A stretch of DNA of 64,000 nt from Pohlia nutans (taxonomy: Eukaryota; Streptophyta; Bryopsida; Bryales; Mniaceae). A model generated the notes under the pieces. The model had not been told where the DNA came from and did no database searches. It saw only the letters and a program-made list of their open reading frames with translations. Position 1 is the first letter of the stretch. Every line of letters begins with the position of its first letter. This document shows, piece after piece, positions 1 to 10,309 of the stretch. Both the position numbers and the translations under genes were made by a program. The stretch lies in contig CM040094.1 in NCBI GenBank assembly GCA_022496805.1, forward strand, positions 8,827,501-8,891,500, read 5' to 3'.

Positions 1-1500
1 CCCAACTGGGGCAGAAAAAAACTTTTTATTATAATCATTTTTTCAAATTTTTTTTTTGGAGACATGCTCTTCACCACATTTAGGCTCAGAATTTGAAGTG
101 ACCCATGTTGATTATATTCTTGGCTTGACAAGGGCAGCCTCCAAAATAAAGAACAACAACCTCCAAGGTTTTTTGTAATTTCACATCCATTTCTTTCGAA
201 ATTTGTCAAAATTTGAGATTTTGAAATTTTTTAAAAATAATTTCGCCTAAAATTTATAAAATCATAGAGGTACCTAATCACCGTTCATTTTTTCCAAAAA
301 TCAAATACAATTAATGTGATGCATGTTTCACCAAATTGCCATTTTTATACCTACTTCCGGAAATTACTTTGGATGAAGGTTTGAAACGCGTAATGAGTCT
401 CTAAAATTTTGCATGAGCGTACCCAACTTAGTTATCTACATGGAAAAAAATATGAGCAAAATGTTTGGAGTAACAATCTTCAAGTCCCCCTTTGCACTAT
501 GGAGACAACGCCTCCCAAGCAATGCCCCGAAAAACTTTTGCACAAACTTTGGATGTTATGATCTTGCAAATGATAAACATCCAACGGTCAATTTTTGAAA
601 CAGTAGCTATGAATAGGCTTAGGTACAAGATCTTACGGTTGGAATTCTAAAAGAAGTAAAAAAACTTGGTTCACATCCCCGGGAGTACATAGAGGTAGGA
701 AATCGCAGTTTGAGGTTTCAAGCTCCCAAAAACACAAGGAAATTTAGGGGTAATGCCCTCAAGGCGTGCACTAAAGTTTTTTAAAAGCAGGGAGGTGGTA
801 AACCGAAAATGGAGAATTTTTGCATGACGAGGATTACTAAAAATTTACTACAAATTACTAATTTCTTTTGGAATTTTTAGTAGCCTTGTGTGCGGTTTTC
901 TGTGATATTAGTTAACCGTTTTAGGTGCTTTCATGTGTAGAAAAGGAAGAGTCTAGTATACAAGAAGGGGGGCTGACAAACTTCCCACTTTGAGAAATTG
1001 TAGACAATTATTTACGGGGAATAAAAATACGAAACAATTTGCATTCGTCATCATTTCTTCTTCTTCTTCATCTCAAAAAAATTTCACATAATTTCCAACT
1101 CCATTCCTTCTGGTCAAATCACCGTATTTTCACCGTTTTTGGTTTTCCTACCTTAGGACTCCCTTGAAAAAACGAAAAAAAAATCACTGCTCCTAATCAA
1201 AATGTACTCTCTCCTGTTCCAAAATGTTCCTTCTCCTGCAACACATGGCTATTTGATTTGAATCTCAAGCTGCACCTTAAGGTTGGATAACCTATTACCA
1301 CCAACTTAAGCAATCTGGCCTATTTTTGGCAGTGCTAGATTCCCAAAAAAAAATGACTGCATTTGAAATAGGTTTTGATGAGGATTGCAAAAATTTGCAA
1401 CATCTAATTCGCATTTGTCAATTTTATACAAAATTTCAAAGTGGAAAGTAACCTTTTACCCATACATCACATACCAATTTCCTAAGTTCACACTTTGTTG
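1..1500. other. AT-rich intergenic stretch, no gene seen
   Basis: No convincing coding potential on either strand; the longest open frame (61 codons near 413) resembles nothing I know. The DNA is AT-rich with many homopolymer runs. I see no clear inverted repeat or target duplication here. Confidence 0.6.
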
Positions 1501-1917
1501 TTCCTAGATCCGCTCATGAGCTAACCCAAAACCACCAGCTATTTCTTCGCAATTCTTGGCATGCCATTGGTCTACTTGAATAGTGAAATTGGTGGTTTTG
1601 GGTCTCAATTGTGGTGGCTCCAAGAAAGTTGTACCTGTCATAAATGGGGGAGGTGGTGGTAATAGGTTATCCAACCCTAGCTGGAGCGGATCACCGACCA
1701 GACATCCTGAGTATGGAATACTATTTGCCATTTTGCTTGTCAGGCCGTTCTTGATGTTGGGTGCGGGCAGATACGGTTTAGCAACCTTTGATTTCGGTTT
1801 TTGACCTTTTAGGGTTTGTTTTTGCGGGTCGGTGTTTTCCATGGCCCGACCCCATATTGGCCTGTTTGCACGCCCGGTTTGGGCATTGCGTCCCCGGGTT
1901 TCTCACGTTTCATGTAG

Positions 1918-2056
1918 CGTAAAGCACAGGGCAAAAAAATCGTTCTCAAAATCGTGCCAGTTATATGCAGTAATGGCATTGCTGAGAAGTTATGGGTGCC
2001 GGCACCATAACCAGTGCCAGGAACTACAATAAAAAATCATGCCCCTGTGCTTTACG
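1918..2056. repeat. Short foldback element with CGTAAAGCACAGGG ends
   Basis: The left end CGTAAAGCACAGGGC (1918-1932) is the reverse complement of GCCCCTGTGCTTTACG at 2041-2056, apart from one extra base. A-rich runs follow each arm inward (AAAAAAATCG and ATAAAAAATCAT), and the centre holds a self-complementary GGTGCCGGCACC-like core near 1997-2008. The total is about 139 bp. It could be a MITE or a hairpin locus; no target duplication is evident. It abuts the GC-rich foldback at 2059. Confidence 0.6.
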
Positions 2057-2058
2057 AC

Positions 2059-2174
2059 GGGGAGGGCTTGAATCACGGGCTGCCTTTGATGGGCAAGCTC
2101 GCGGCGCCTCGACCTACCGGCCTTGACGCCTCGGGCCTTCCCATCGAGGGAAGCCCTTGATTCAAGGCCTCCCC
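2059..2174. repeat. GC-rich imperfect hairpin, arms about 57 bp
   Basis: GGGGAGGGCTTGAATCA (from 2059) faces TGATTCAAGGCCTCCCC (to 2174), and pairing continues inward through GATGGG/CCCATC to a nearly loop-free centre around 2115. Roughly 80% of positions pair by eye. The base composition is strongly GC-rich compared with flanking DNA. Together with the 1918-2056 foldback it makes two adjacent hairpins. It may be a MITE, a small-RNA-producing hairpin or part of a larger decayed element. Confidence 0.55.
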
Positions 2175-2650
2175 CTTACGGAACCTTTGAAATCGGGGAC
2201 GAGTGGTTGGTTAAGACCCTCGGCCGCGTTCGCGTGGCCTCAGGCCCCATGTTGAACTGGATTGGGTTCGACGGACGGATTTGGTTGATAGGACGAACAT
2301 GACGTACCGATTGGGGCGGATAGGCAACGAACGCGGTGGACAGATTGCTGACAGATGCTCTGGATGGACGGGTGATGGACGGTTTGGGAGAAAGCTTGTA
2401 TACGAGCGGAGAGCGGAGAGCAGAAATTTGACACTTATCCAGTAATTGTAGATTGAACATTTTATTTTCTAAATTATGAAAATTTAAAAACGTCATAAAA
2501 GTTTAGGGTTTTTATTTTTGTCACACTTTGTGGTAATTTACCATGTGGTAAGTTTTATGTACAAAATCCTAGTAATTTTCTAATAACCCTAACACCTATA
2601 TTGAATTGCTGCAAAAAACATGTGACTAGATAGAGCAAGATGCCAGATGA

Positions 2651-2742
2651 CTGTCCCGGGACTGTCCCGTTGTTGAGCACCCGGGGATGCCCTTGGATTG
2701 CCCCGGTAAAGTGCCCGGGACTGCCTTCAGACTAACCCGGCA
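2651..2742. repeat. GC-rich CCCGGGACTG motif cluster
   Basis: The words CTGTCCCGGGACTGTCCCG, CACCCGGGGATGCCC, GCCCCGGT and GTGCCCGGGACTGCC recur within about 90 bp, in an otherwise AT-rich context. This looks like a degenerate short tandem repeat. No function is inferred. Confidence 0.45.
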
Positions 2743-3848
2743 CACTATTTGATAGAAATTACTAAAAGAGACCAAACGATTGTTATTTCTAGTAGCATTG
2801 TACAATTTATCTATGATAAGTCAAAATCAAAGTGTAACTCAGAAAGAAACCAATATGGCTACTATATTTGTCACAAATATAATTGTGAAATCTACCGTAT
2901 ATGGATCATTTTTTCATTTCAACATTATATACATATGTATATTTATTTGTATTTGAAATGGATATAAAAAATTCACACTTAGAATGGAAATTATAGATAT
3001 TCATGGATTAATGAAAATACTTTAGTAAAATCTAAACATTGAATATGGTTACTTTATTTTTTTAATATTTTTAACAATGAAATTACATTCCAATGTGATT
3101 TAACAAATGGCAAGGTTATTTTAACCCTTAAAGGACTAAGAGTCCTAACCACGACATTTAAAAAACTAGGTAGGTTTCCATGATGTCAATTTTGAGTTTA
3201 AAATTGTGAGATTTTTAATAATCACAAGGAGTTTCAAGAGCTTCATGGGAATATAATTTTTTTTTCCACCAAACATTGGTAAAAGGAAGTTATGTTGCCC
3301 GAAGCCGTTTTTTTTTTTTGCGAGATTGGGTAACTTGAGAAAAATGCTATAATACTCCAGTAAATTAATTCTTTTTTACAGAAGCAAATGATGAGATATT
3401 ACTTGGGATCCTTAAAAACAAAACTCTCCGTAGTTCAAAAACCTCATTCCAAGAAGAGTAAAAATTTATAGCGTGGTTGGGTAGGAAATAAGAACTTCTT
3501 TTAGAGATAAAAAGTAGAGATTTCATTATTTTTCTTGTGAATTCTTTTTTAACTTCAAAAAGAGACAATAATCTTTGTTTTTGTTGTTTGAATTGAGATA
3601 TTAAACAAAACTATAAAATTATATGTGTTTGGCAATGGTTTGCACCTCCTCCACTTGCAATAATTTTAAATTTTAATATGTTAAATCATTCTCCTATTTT
3701 TCAAATTTGGTATACAAGTAATTAACATAGTGTAGATTTTAAAAGTAAAAAGCAACATATCTTTGTTGTGGAATATTTTGAAACACGAAAAAAATATGCA
3801 ACTTCTTTGGCATGCAAAGACAAATGGTAACAAGATTCCTATTGTGCA
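2743..3848. other. AT-rich intergenic stretch
   Basis: No supported gene. Near 3120 a TTAACCCTTAAAGGAC word resembles the end of the TTAA-flanked repeat family found elsewhere in the window, but I could not pair it with an opposite end. The rest is AT-rich with short homopolymers. Confidence 0.5.
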
Positions 3849-4185
3849 CTTCCTTGCAGACGTGCATCTGATACACTAGGAGCTTAAAGTGGATTCCCTG
3901 TGTGTTTTCGTGTGTATTCCCTGTGTAATGAAACACACAAGGAATTTGTAAAGAGTTCACAGGAAAGAACAAAGACACATAAAGAAAATTGAGACATGCA
4001 TAGGGAAAAACTCAGTGTTCCCTGTGCCTCAATTTTCCCTATGTGTCTTTGTTCGTTCATGTGGACTCTTTACAAATTCCCTGTGTATGTAGGGAAAACG
4101 TCACAGGGAATCCACTTTAAACTTCCTTTGGCGATGTAACATTATCACGGTAAGGATAGTAACTACTCCTTGCACCTGTCACAGG
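3849..4185. mobile_element. Dispersed repeat interrupted by a ~260-bp foldback transposon
   Basis: The foldback spans about 3871-4133: TAAAGTGGATTCCCTGTG from 3885 is the complement of CACAGGGAATCCACTTTA ending 4119, with further pairing inward (TTGTAAAGAGT/ACTCTTTACAA, CAATTTTC/GAAAATTG). Flanks 3849-3870 and 4134-4185 match a continuous copy at 14230-14300 (CTTCCTTGCAGATGTGCATC ... GTAACATTATCATGGTAAGG). That second copy is therefore an empty site and proves insertion. The left edge reads CACTAGG at 3874 but the right edge does not mirror it, so I leave the superfamily open. Confidence 0.65.
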
Positions 4186-4264
4186 CCTGTCACCAGACTC
4201 AAGGACTGATTCCGGGCTTAACCTACGCAAGACGAAGAACCAGATCACCGATCATCGATCAATG

Positions 4265-4421
4265 CACAGGAAGAACGGGAGGCCATTATCCCCAGAGGTA
4301 GCCTCCCCAATGTAGATTTACCCCCCCCAAAACTTTCTAAACAAGTAAGTCGAGGGGGAGGGTTTTCTAGCTACATCACTGATCAAAATACCCGGGGGTA
4401 ATGGCCTTCCGGTCTCCTGTG
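4265..4421. repeat. Foldback element, arms about 35 bp
   Basis: CACAGGAAGAACGGGAGGCC (4265 on) pairs with the segment ending GGCCTTCCGGTCTCCTGTG at 4421, including a shared GGCCATTA/TAATGGCC block. The centre carries C-run and G-run stretches that pair weakly. The total is about 157 bp. It looks like a MITE remnant. Confidence 0.5.
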
Positions 4422-4429
4422 AAGGAATG

Positions 4430-5157
4430 CGCGTCAAGAAATTTCTGTTGTATACTTCGAGTCACTATATATATAGGCAAGGTAGATCCTATCATGTCCT
4501 GAAGAGTTTTACAACTATTGAGATATCAAATAGGTTAAGCTATGGTCACTTTCGTACACCTCTACTCAGGAGAATGCTCCTTAGTGCAAAGCGTAGCCTC
4601 GTTCAAGCATCTTACGCAAAAAAATTCGGAAAGCAATTTTACTGTATTCAAATTCATCGGTCTGATCGTTCTGTAGTAATCAGTACAACTAGGCCATAAT
4701 TCTCAACATAAAATGTGCATGAGCAAAAAGTCTTTACAACGAAAAGCTCGACTCACAGAGCAAACTTATAAAACTCTTTGTGCAATCAATCATATTGGAG
4801 GTTTTTTCTCACGGTTAGAGTCTCACTGCAGAAGTTTAAGGTCAGAAAAGCGTGTAGTGTTCTGCCGTGAATGCCCTTAATGTTGTAAATGTGGAAGAAT
4901 GGAACATATGGAAATAACTAACAAATGCAGGTCAAGCTGTGTTGATCGAGGTTGTCCTCGGGGGTAAGCCGCTCTGGAAAGTGCAGCTTGGTTTCTGGAA
5001 CTTCATTCATCCATCGGCTTCGTCTCTCTCATTTTGAACTAGTCAGAGTTCCCGCCCAAGGCTAGCGCGCTCAATTGCTCAATCGTTGGCCACGCCTATG
5101 CTCATTGCAAACCTGCCGTGCTTAATTTTCCATGAGATTATCAACCTCGACCGGAAT
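4430..5157. other. Intergenic, no supported gene
   Basis: A 90-codon open frame at 4427-4699 (+) shows no recognisable motif and no splice or UTR context, so I do not call it. Nothing repeated is obvious apart from the flanking elements. Confidence 0.5.
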
Positions 5158-5255
5158 TAAAGTAGACTACCTGTTTCCAATCAGGCCTCCAATCACGCAG
5201 TAGAAGGCGACCTATTTCCGTGAATCAACCTGCATTATTTTCGAATTCATTCGTA
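5158..5255 (+). repeat. Terminal piece of the 27461-27880 inverted-repeat element
   Basis: This segment runs parallel to the reverse complement of about 27781-27880: GTAGACTACCTGTTTCC, then CCTCCAATCACGCAGTA, GGCGACCTATTT, and TGCATTATTTTCGAATTCAT. The match stops at CATTCGTAA (5255), exactly where the TTAA-type element begins. The older repeat was therefore cut by that insertion. Confidence 0.65.
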
Positions 5256-5838
5256 ACCCCTAACTCCTAAACGCCTCTCCCTAGATTGGAAGAATTTCAA
5301 AAATGTCTTACAAAGTCTAACTAAGAGGGATATTTTGAACTTGTATAATTACGAAGAAAAGTTGTACATGATGAATTTTTGATTCTATCCATATGATTAG
5401 ATTTATGATTGTTGTCACCAATATTTTTGAATAAAATTTGAAACTTGAAATTGAATTTTTTTTTGTAATTTTATTTCAAATAAGATATTGACAATTTGTA
5501 CAAGAAATATGATGTGATTGGTTGAAATGTAATACTCTAAATGTAGTGATTTTTGGAGATTTTTTAGTTGCTTAACTTGATGAGTTGACATTTCTAAGAG
5601 CACTTTTATGCTGAAATCTTTGAAATGTTGGGTGAATCACTACAATATGAAAAGAGATATAAAAATTGCATAAATCATCCCCTTTCTAATTGGATCACAC
5701 ATTCATGAAACTAACTTCTCATAAAATACATACTGGTAGTAAAAAATCCACACTGCAAAAAGTTAATGATGGGTGGAAAAACTATGTTTGACTCTATACA
5801 TTGTTCACTTTCTGAACGATTACCGTTTAGAAGTGAAC
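5256..5838 (-). mobile_element. TTAA-family MITE (long subfamily), inverted copy
   Basis: The interior (for example GTGATTTTTGGAGATTTTTT, ATGATGTGATTGGTTGAAATG, and the 3' part AGTTAATGATGGGTGG) is the reverse complement of the element at 35449-36017. The left end CCCCTAACTCC follows TAA. The right boundary is uncertain because a second, oppositely oriented partial copy starts at about 5841. Confidence 0.6.
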
Positions 5839-5840
5839 CG

Positions 5841-6540
5841 CCTAGGCGTCCATTTTTTTTGGCAATGTACAAAATTTATCCATGTTTTTTCATCTATCGT
5901 GCTCTTTTTGGAGTGTGAATTTTTACAATGGATTTTATGATGAAGGGCTGCTAGAGAAAAATGCTCCTGAACTCACACAATGAAATGACACGGATCTTTT
6001 GAGAACAATGATCTTTTTATAGAGTAGAAAGAAAGGTACAACAATATTGATATCCACAAAAGACACAAACATGTGTACAGAAATAGCCTTGTAATCCGTA
6101 ATAGTCCGGTATGCAGAAAGTATACAGTAGAGTTCACAGCCCTGAGAAGTGCCCGAGAGGTGACATGGCATGCTGCCCAAGCAGTGTAAATTTTTTTTCA
6201 TTCGAAACCCACTCCCTCCTTTACATACGGTTTGCCCACAGTAAGCATGCCCAAGTGCTCAAAATTTCCGTCGAGCATATACTTCAGAAGTCGGCGGTAT
6301 CCGTTTTTCTGACAGCATTCATTGTAAAAAAATAATAAACAAGTGGAGGACACCATTTTCAACTGCATGAGGTTCGCAATCCACTTCCCTATGTTCATAA
6401 ATTTTTTTGGATGAAAACCGACCGTTTTACATCACGTACTCAGGCTTTGAAGTCATCCAAAAGCCAAAAAATGGCTTCCCCGGCGTTTAAGGGTTAAGCA
6501 ACCAAAAAATCCCCAAAATCACCACACTTAGAGTAGTAGA
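5841..6540 (+). mobile_element. Partial TTAA-family copy split by unrelated DNA
   Basis: 5841-5935 (GCGTCCATTTTTTTTGGC onward) matches the left part of 35449-36017 in the same orientation, and 6489-6540 (TAAGCAACCAAAAAATCCCC, then CACCACACTTAGAGTA) matches its right half. The intervening ~550 bp is unrelated and ends in GGCGTTTAAGGGTTAA at 6474-6489, itself a TTAA-family terminus. So this looks like one copy interrupted by another insertion, head-to-head with 5256-5838. The left edge of the inner insertion is not resolved. Confidence 0.5.
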
Positions 6541-6639
6541 AGGGCAAGCATATGTAAATGCACAAAGCATAGATACAAAAAGAACAAACTCATAAGTGAA
6601 GACAAAAATGTATATATGCCAACTCGTTCATGATTTAAA

Positions 6640-7121
6640 TGAACCCTTAAATGTCGACATGCAATCCAAAGGAATAATTCTTTTTAAGACCTGAGTTGCT
6701 TCCAACAATATTCTCTTTGAATAATGTGAACAACCAATGAGAATTCTTCAAATCCTTTATGAACATTGAATGGAGTGAACAACGTTATTCCAAATTTTAA
6801 AATAAAAATGAGATTCCAGTTCTATAGTGAGATGTGTAATTTTAAATTAAAAAAAAAATCACTATTGCACAGCGCTGGTCAACGTTGGCAGCTCTGGTAT
6901 TCATCAAGATCTCAAGTTGCCGGGCTCCCTCCCTCCTAACCAATTCTCTTTCCAATTTCTTTGGAATTTAAAATTTACCAAACCATGCATATTTGCTAAA
7001 TTTAGCTTGACTTTTTCATGAACTTTCTCAAAACATCAATCCATTTCAATTTTGGTTGAGAGAATCCACTTTTTTCTTGATTACTCCCGTGGGGCCTTTT
7101 GTTTTGACATTTAAGGGTTAG
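6640..7121. mobile_element. TTAA-family MITE, degenerate
   Basis: The left end reads TGAACCCTTAAATGTC and the right end GACATTTAAGGGTTAG, a mirror pair with each target copy one base off TTAA. The right interior (TTTTGGTTGAGAGAATCCAC, CGTGGGGCC) matches the reverse complement of the family segment at 51241-51320. Length is about 482 bp. Confidence 0.6.
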
Positions 7122-7204
7122 GTACAACTTTTGAATTCTCTTAGATCAACCATCTTAATCGATAAAGAGAGGAAAGCAATTGCTTACACATCCACCTACA
7201 ACTA

Positions 7205-7232
7205 ACATACACATACACATACACATACACCT
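7205..7232. repeat. (ACATAC)n microsatellite
   Basis: Perfect hexanucleotide repeat, about 4.5 units of ACATAC. Confidence 0.85.
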
Positions 7233-7239
7233 CGTATAG

Positions 7240-8655
7240 TTGCCTTCTTCTTCAAATCGTGTGCAGATTCTAATTCCTAGTATGCAACCGTCTCTTTATC
7301 ACTACTTCAAATCTTGGTGATTTCAACTAGTGGATTTGGCCGTTTCTGAGTTGTTTTGTACCAACCCCACTTGAGTGGGATGAGTGGAAATGGGCCATAA
7401 TAGGACAACAGAGTCTTCCCGCAATTTTAGCAACAGTTTCCGATAGCTACAGTACTCATCCAATGACAATCACTGTTCACAATTTGTTCACAATATGATG
7501 GGTCCATTTGTGTTCATTTCATTGGTCTGGTTTTTCCTGCAACAGTCGTTTGACTATCGCACCACTGATTGAGAGAGAGACATTCAATTGTGAGCTTTCT
7601 AAGCCGTTGGATTGCAGAATTACTGAGCGATTTCATTGCATATTATGTGAGTTGTTCCATTGCCATTCGCAGCAATTCTGCATTGTTCACATCTCTGTGA
7701 CTGTAGTTGAACATGTACCAAAGTATTGCCATGCATTCAGTTTTTGACACTGGAGTGTATACAATTCTCTTTTATTTTCTTTTATTTTATTTTTGGTGTA
7801 CATGTATGGACAAAACCTAGGGCAAGAGAAAAAACAAAATATGTGCTGAAAGCTGTGGCACAGACTGGTAGCATTCTCTAAGCCTTGCAACTCTTATCTA
7901 CAACAAATACACATTGAACGCTGCAAACTAAACAAACCCAAATGTGATCTCCTACATGAGCTACATACATCAAGCGTTTGTTTTTGCCACCTGCTCCCTC
8001 GATGTCCATGCTCTAACCAATTCTCACCTGCGTGAAAAGATGGATTGTAAAAATATCAGATGACCAAGTATTTGGTATTATCAAATTTTGTAGAAAATAT
8101 TAACGAAAATAATCTGAAGTTCAAAAAACTGAAGAATTATGCAAACTACTTACCCAAGTCTAAATTACAACTCTTTCCATCAAAAAAATCATCACAAATT
8201 GCAAAAGCAAGAGAATGAAATCATTTTCTGCTATATCAATGCCTAAAATTTTTAACAATTAATATTTGAATGAGGTGTAACAAACAAAGTGTACGCTCAA
8301 AAGTCACGGGAAAATATCAAATATCAGAAGAATGTGTGGGTCTCCTGTTTCTTTTTAGACCGTACGCATACTTTCTTTTCTCTGATTTTAAGTCTTTTTC
8401 ACTATAACATGTGATTTTGTTCCTTGATATAAAAGTAGACTCTTAAGGATTCTTCATAGCTTTTAAACTCCTTAAGGACTCAGGATTCATGATTTTGAAT
8501 TTACAAATTCAATTGACCATATTGTGAGATATATAATTCAGGTGGAACCTAATCACTGAAAAATATTATGTGTTGCTCAAAAAACAAATAACTTTGAACA
8601 AAAAGAACTCCAAATAGGACTACAAAATGCCACACAACACACGACACCCAATTTC
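7240..8655. other. AT-rich intergenic stretch
   Basis: Two short open frames (7508-7747 + and 7687-7890 -) have no recognisable product. I see no clear repeat structure. Confidence 0.5.
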
Positions 8656-8659
8656 GGCA

Positions 8660-9335
8660 TCTTGGTCCTTTAGAGGTTCAGTCATACAGAAATCATAGTT
8701 TGTGCAGTCTTCATTATCCAATGCTCTTCCCTGATAAGTTCTTCATCGTCGTTTTCTACCAGGTGACATGAAGCTATCTTTTCTCCAATTTTAAATAAGT
8801 GCTGACCAACACATGCAATGTTCTTTGCTGATTCTCTTGATAAATACTTGTTCTAAGTTATAATGGATACTTCATGGTTGTTAAGTCATACAGAAACCAT
8901 CTTCTGTAAATCTTAATTATACTTTGGCAAATTACTCCAATTCTTTTCCTTGATAAGTTCTTCATCGTTCAGTTGTTTTCTACCAGTTCAGCTTTCTTCT
9001 GTCCAATTGTAAATAACCTTTGACCAACAGATGCACTAATTCAGCCCCTTCTGAAGCACATTTTTCACATTATAATGATTTTAAAATCATCATTAATTCT
9101 GGTGATAGAAAGATTAACCCCATTCGAATTTTCTTTCACAAATTATTCCAATGATCTTCCCATATAAGTTGTTCATCGCTGTTTTCTACCCGGTCACATG
9201 AAACATTCTTTTGTCCAATTTTTAACAACTTTTGATCAACACGTGATTCTGTTCATACATAATATTTCAGCCCCTAGCTTCTGAAGTACAGTTTTCACAA
9301 TATAAGGAACTTCAAAACCATGTATTAATTCATGT
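8660..9335. repeat. Three degenerate ~210-bp tandem units
   Basis: The same order of words occurs three times: GTCATACAGAAA-like, CTTCCCTGATAAGTTCTTCATCG, GTTTTCTACC, TGTCCAATTnTAAATAA, TGACCAACACATGC, and a TTTTCACA(A/T)TATAA tail. Units start near 8672, 8882 and 9090. The TGACCAACACATGCAATGTTC word links them to dispersed copies at 20396, 23095 and 57060. The array abuts the RPS2 fragment. Confidence 0.6.
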
Positions 9336-9339
9336 TGAC

Positions 9340-9862
9340 GTTGAAGATGAGAGTGCGGGAATGAGGGAAACTTACATGTGAACGCTTATGAGGGATGACG
9401 GAGAGCTTGGCTAAGATGATGGCGCCCCTGATAGTGGTTGCGACCTCTTTGCTGCACTTCAGGCCCAACCCGACGTGGCCGTTGTTGTCGCCCATGACCA
9501 CGAATGCTTTGAACCTAAATTTAAAAAATGTCAAGCACTCAACCTTTGGGTCCATACTTACTCCTAATAAGGCTCTCTGTAATACTCTTCTGCAATGATG
9601 TCACCAAAAACTAAATATGTAAAACAAGTAGATGTGCTCCACGAGGTGGCCGTACTTGATCTTGCCGTCCTTCACGAGGCGGCCCAGCTTGGTCACGGGC
9701 ACCCACTTCTCCTCGTCGCGCTTGGTGCCGCGGCGTCCATGTCCTCTGTCACGTCGCCCTCTGTCGCCCTCTGTCGCCCCCCGCAATCGCCTCCTTGCCT
9801 GAAGCCGCGCCTAAAGCCTCCACGCTCTCCTCCGCGCTCCGATATGATTGCACCAGTGGCAG
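9340..9862 (-). pseudogene. RPS2: Truncated, frameshifted RPS2 (uS5) 40S ribosomal protein fragment
   Basis: Three minus-strand pieces fall in the order of eukaryotic RPS2. An Arg/Gly-rich N-terminus reads [13 protein letters not shown] (about 9862-9800). [20 protein letters not shown] (about 9720-9655) follows in another frame. Then comes [20 protein letters not shown], running on through [20 protein letters not shown] (about 9515-9375). The intact protein is about 270 aa; this carries only about the first half. The pieces are in different frames, a stop follows YIFSFW at about 9601, and the segment linking IYL to the KAFVV block is replaced by unrelated sequence. The last conserved residues are followed by a GTAAGT donor-like word, which suggests a DNA-level copy of the 5' part of a gene rather than a processed retrocopy. 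GC content is far above the neighbours, as expected for a housekeeping exon. A divergent working gene is unlikely. Confidence 0.82.
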
Positions 9863-10131
9863 TGGCTTGCGAAACAATCTCTCCGGCCAAGAAACAGTGC
9901 TCGCAAGGGAGAAAATGAACGTCCTCGCCGCCGCTGTGAGTCTTCAGCCCCCGAGTGAACAAGCGAGAAGCCCTAACCGAGCCTCCGCCTCGGGGTTCCG
10001 TGCCTGTCTGCCGAACCGAGTGACTTTGTTGCCTCGGTGGAGCCCTACATTCCTCAATGATTCTGACTTGGCACTGATGAGCAGGACGGCCATGATCTGG
10101 AACTACTGTACATCAGGTCCCATACGCTCAT

Positions 10132-10305
10132 CCTCCAGTAGGCACTTCAGTGGGCTGGTTGAGTTGAATGTACCAGGGTTTGAAGTAGTGGCAGGAGAAA
10201 ACAAGCTAGAAGCACTGTACATGAGGACCCGCACTGTTGGCCTCCACTCTGAGTAGTGCCTGAGTGGGCTGGTTGAGTGGAATGAACTACGGTTCGAAGT
10301 AGTGT
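10132..10305. repeat. Imperfect tandem duplication, ~110-bp period
   Basis: GCACTTCAGTGGGCTGGTTGAGTTGAATG with GGTTTGAAGTAGTG near 10141-10190 is repeated as TGCCTGAGTGGGCTGGTTGA with GGTTCGAAGTAGTG at 10256-10305. Two units, diverged. No function seen. Confidence 0.5.
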
Positions 10306-10309
10306 TATT

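Noticed and set aside
1504..1842. 112-codon minus-strand open frame with a proline run
   Set aside because: It starts with ATG but shows no known domain and overlaps opposite-strand frames; low-complexity PPPPP and no splice or repeat support. Not called as a gene.
4427..4699. 90-codon plus-strand frame
   Set aside because: No recognisable motif; adjacent to a foldback element. Chance frame most likely.
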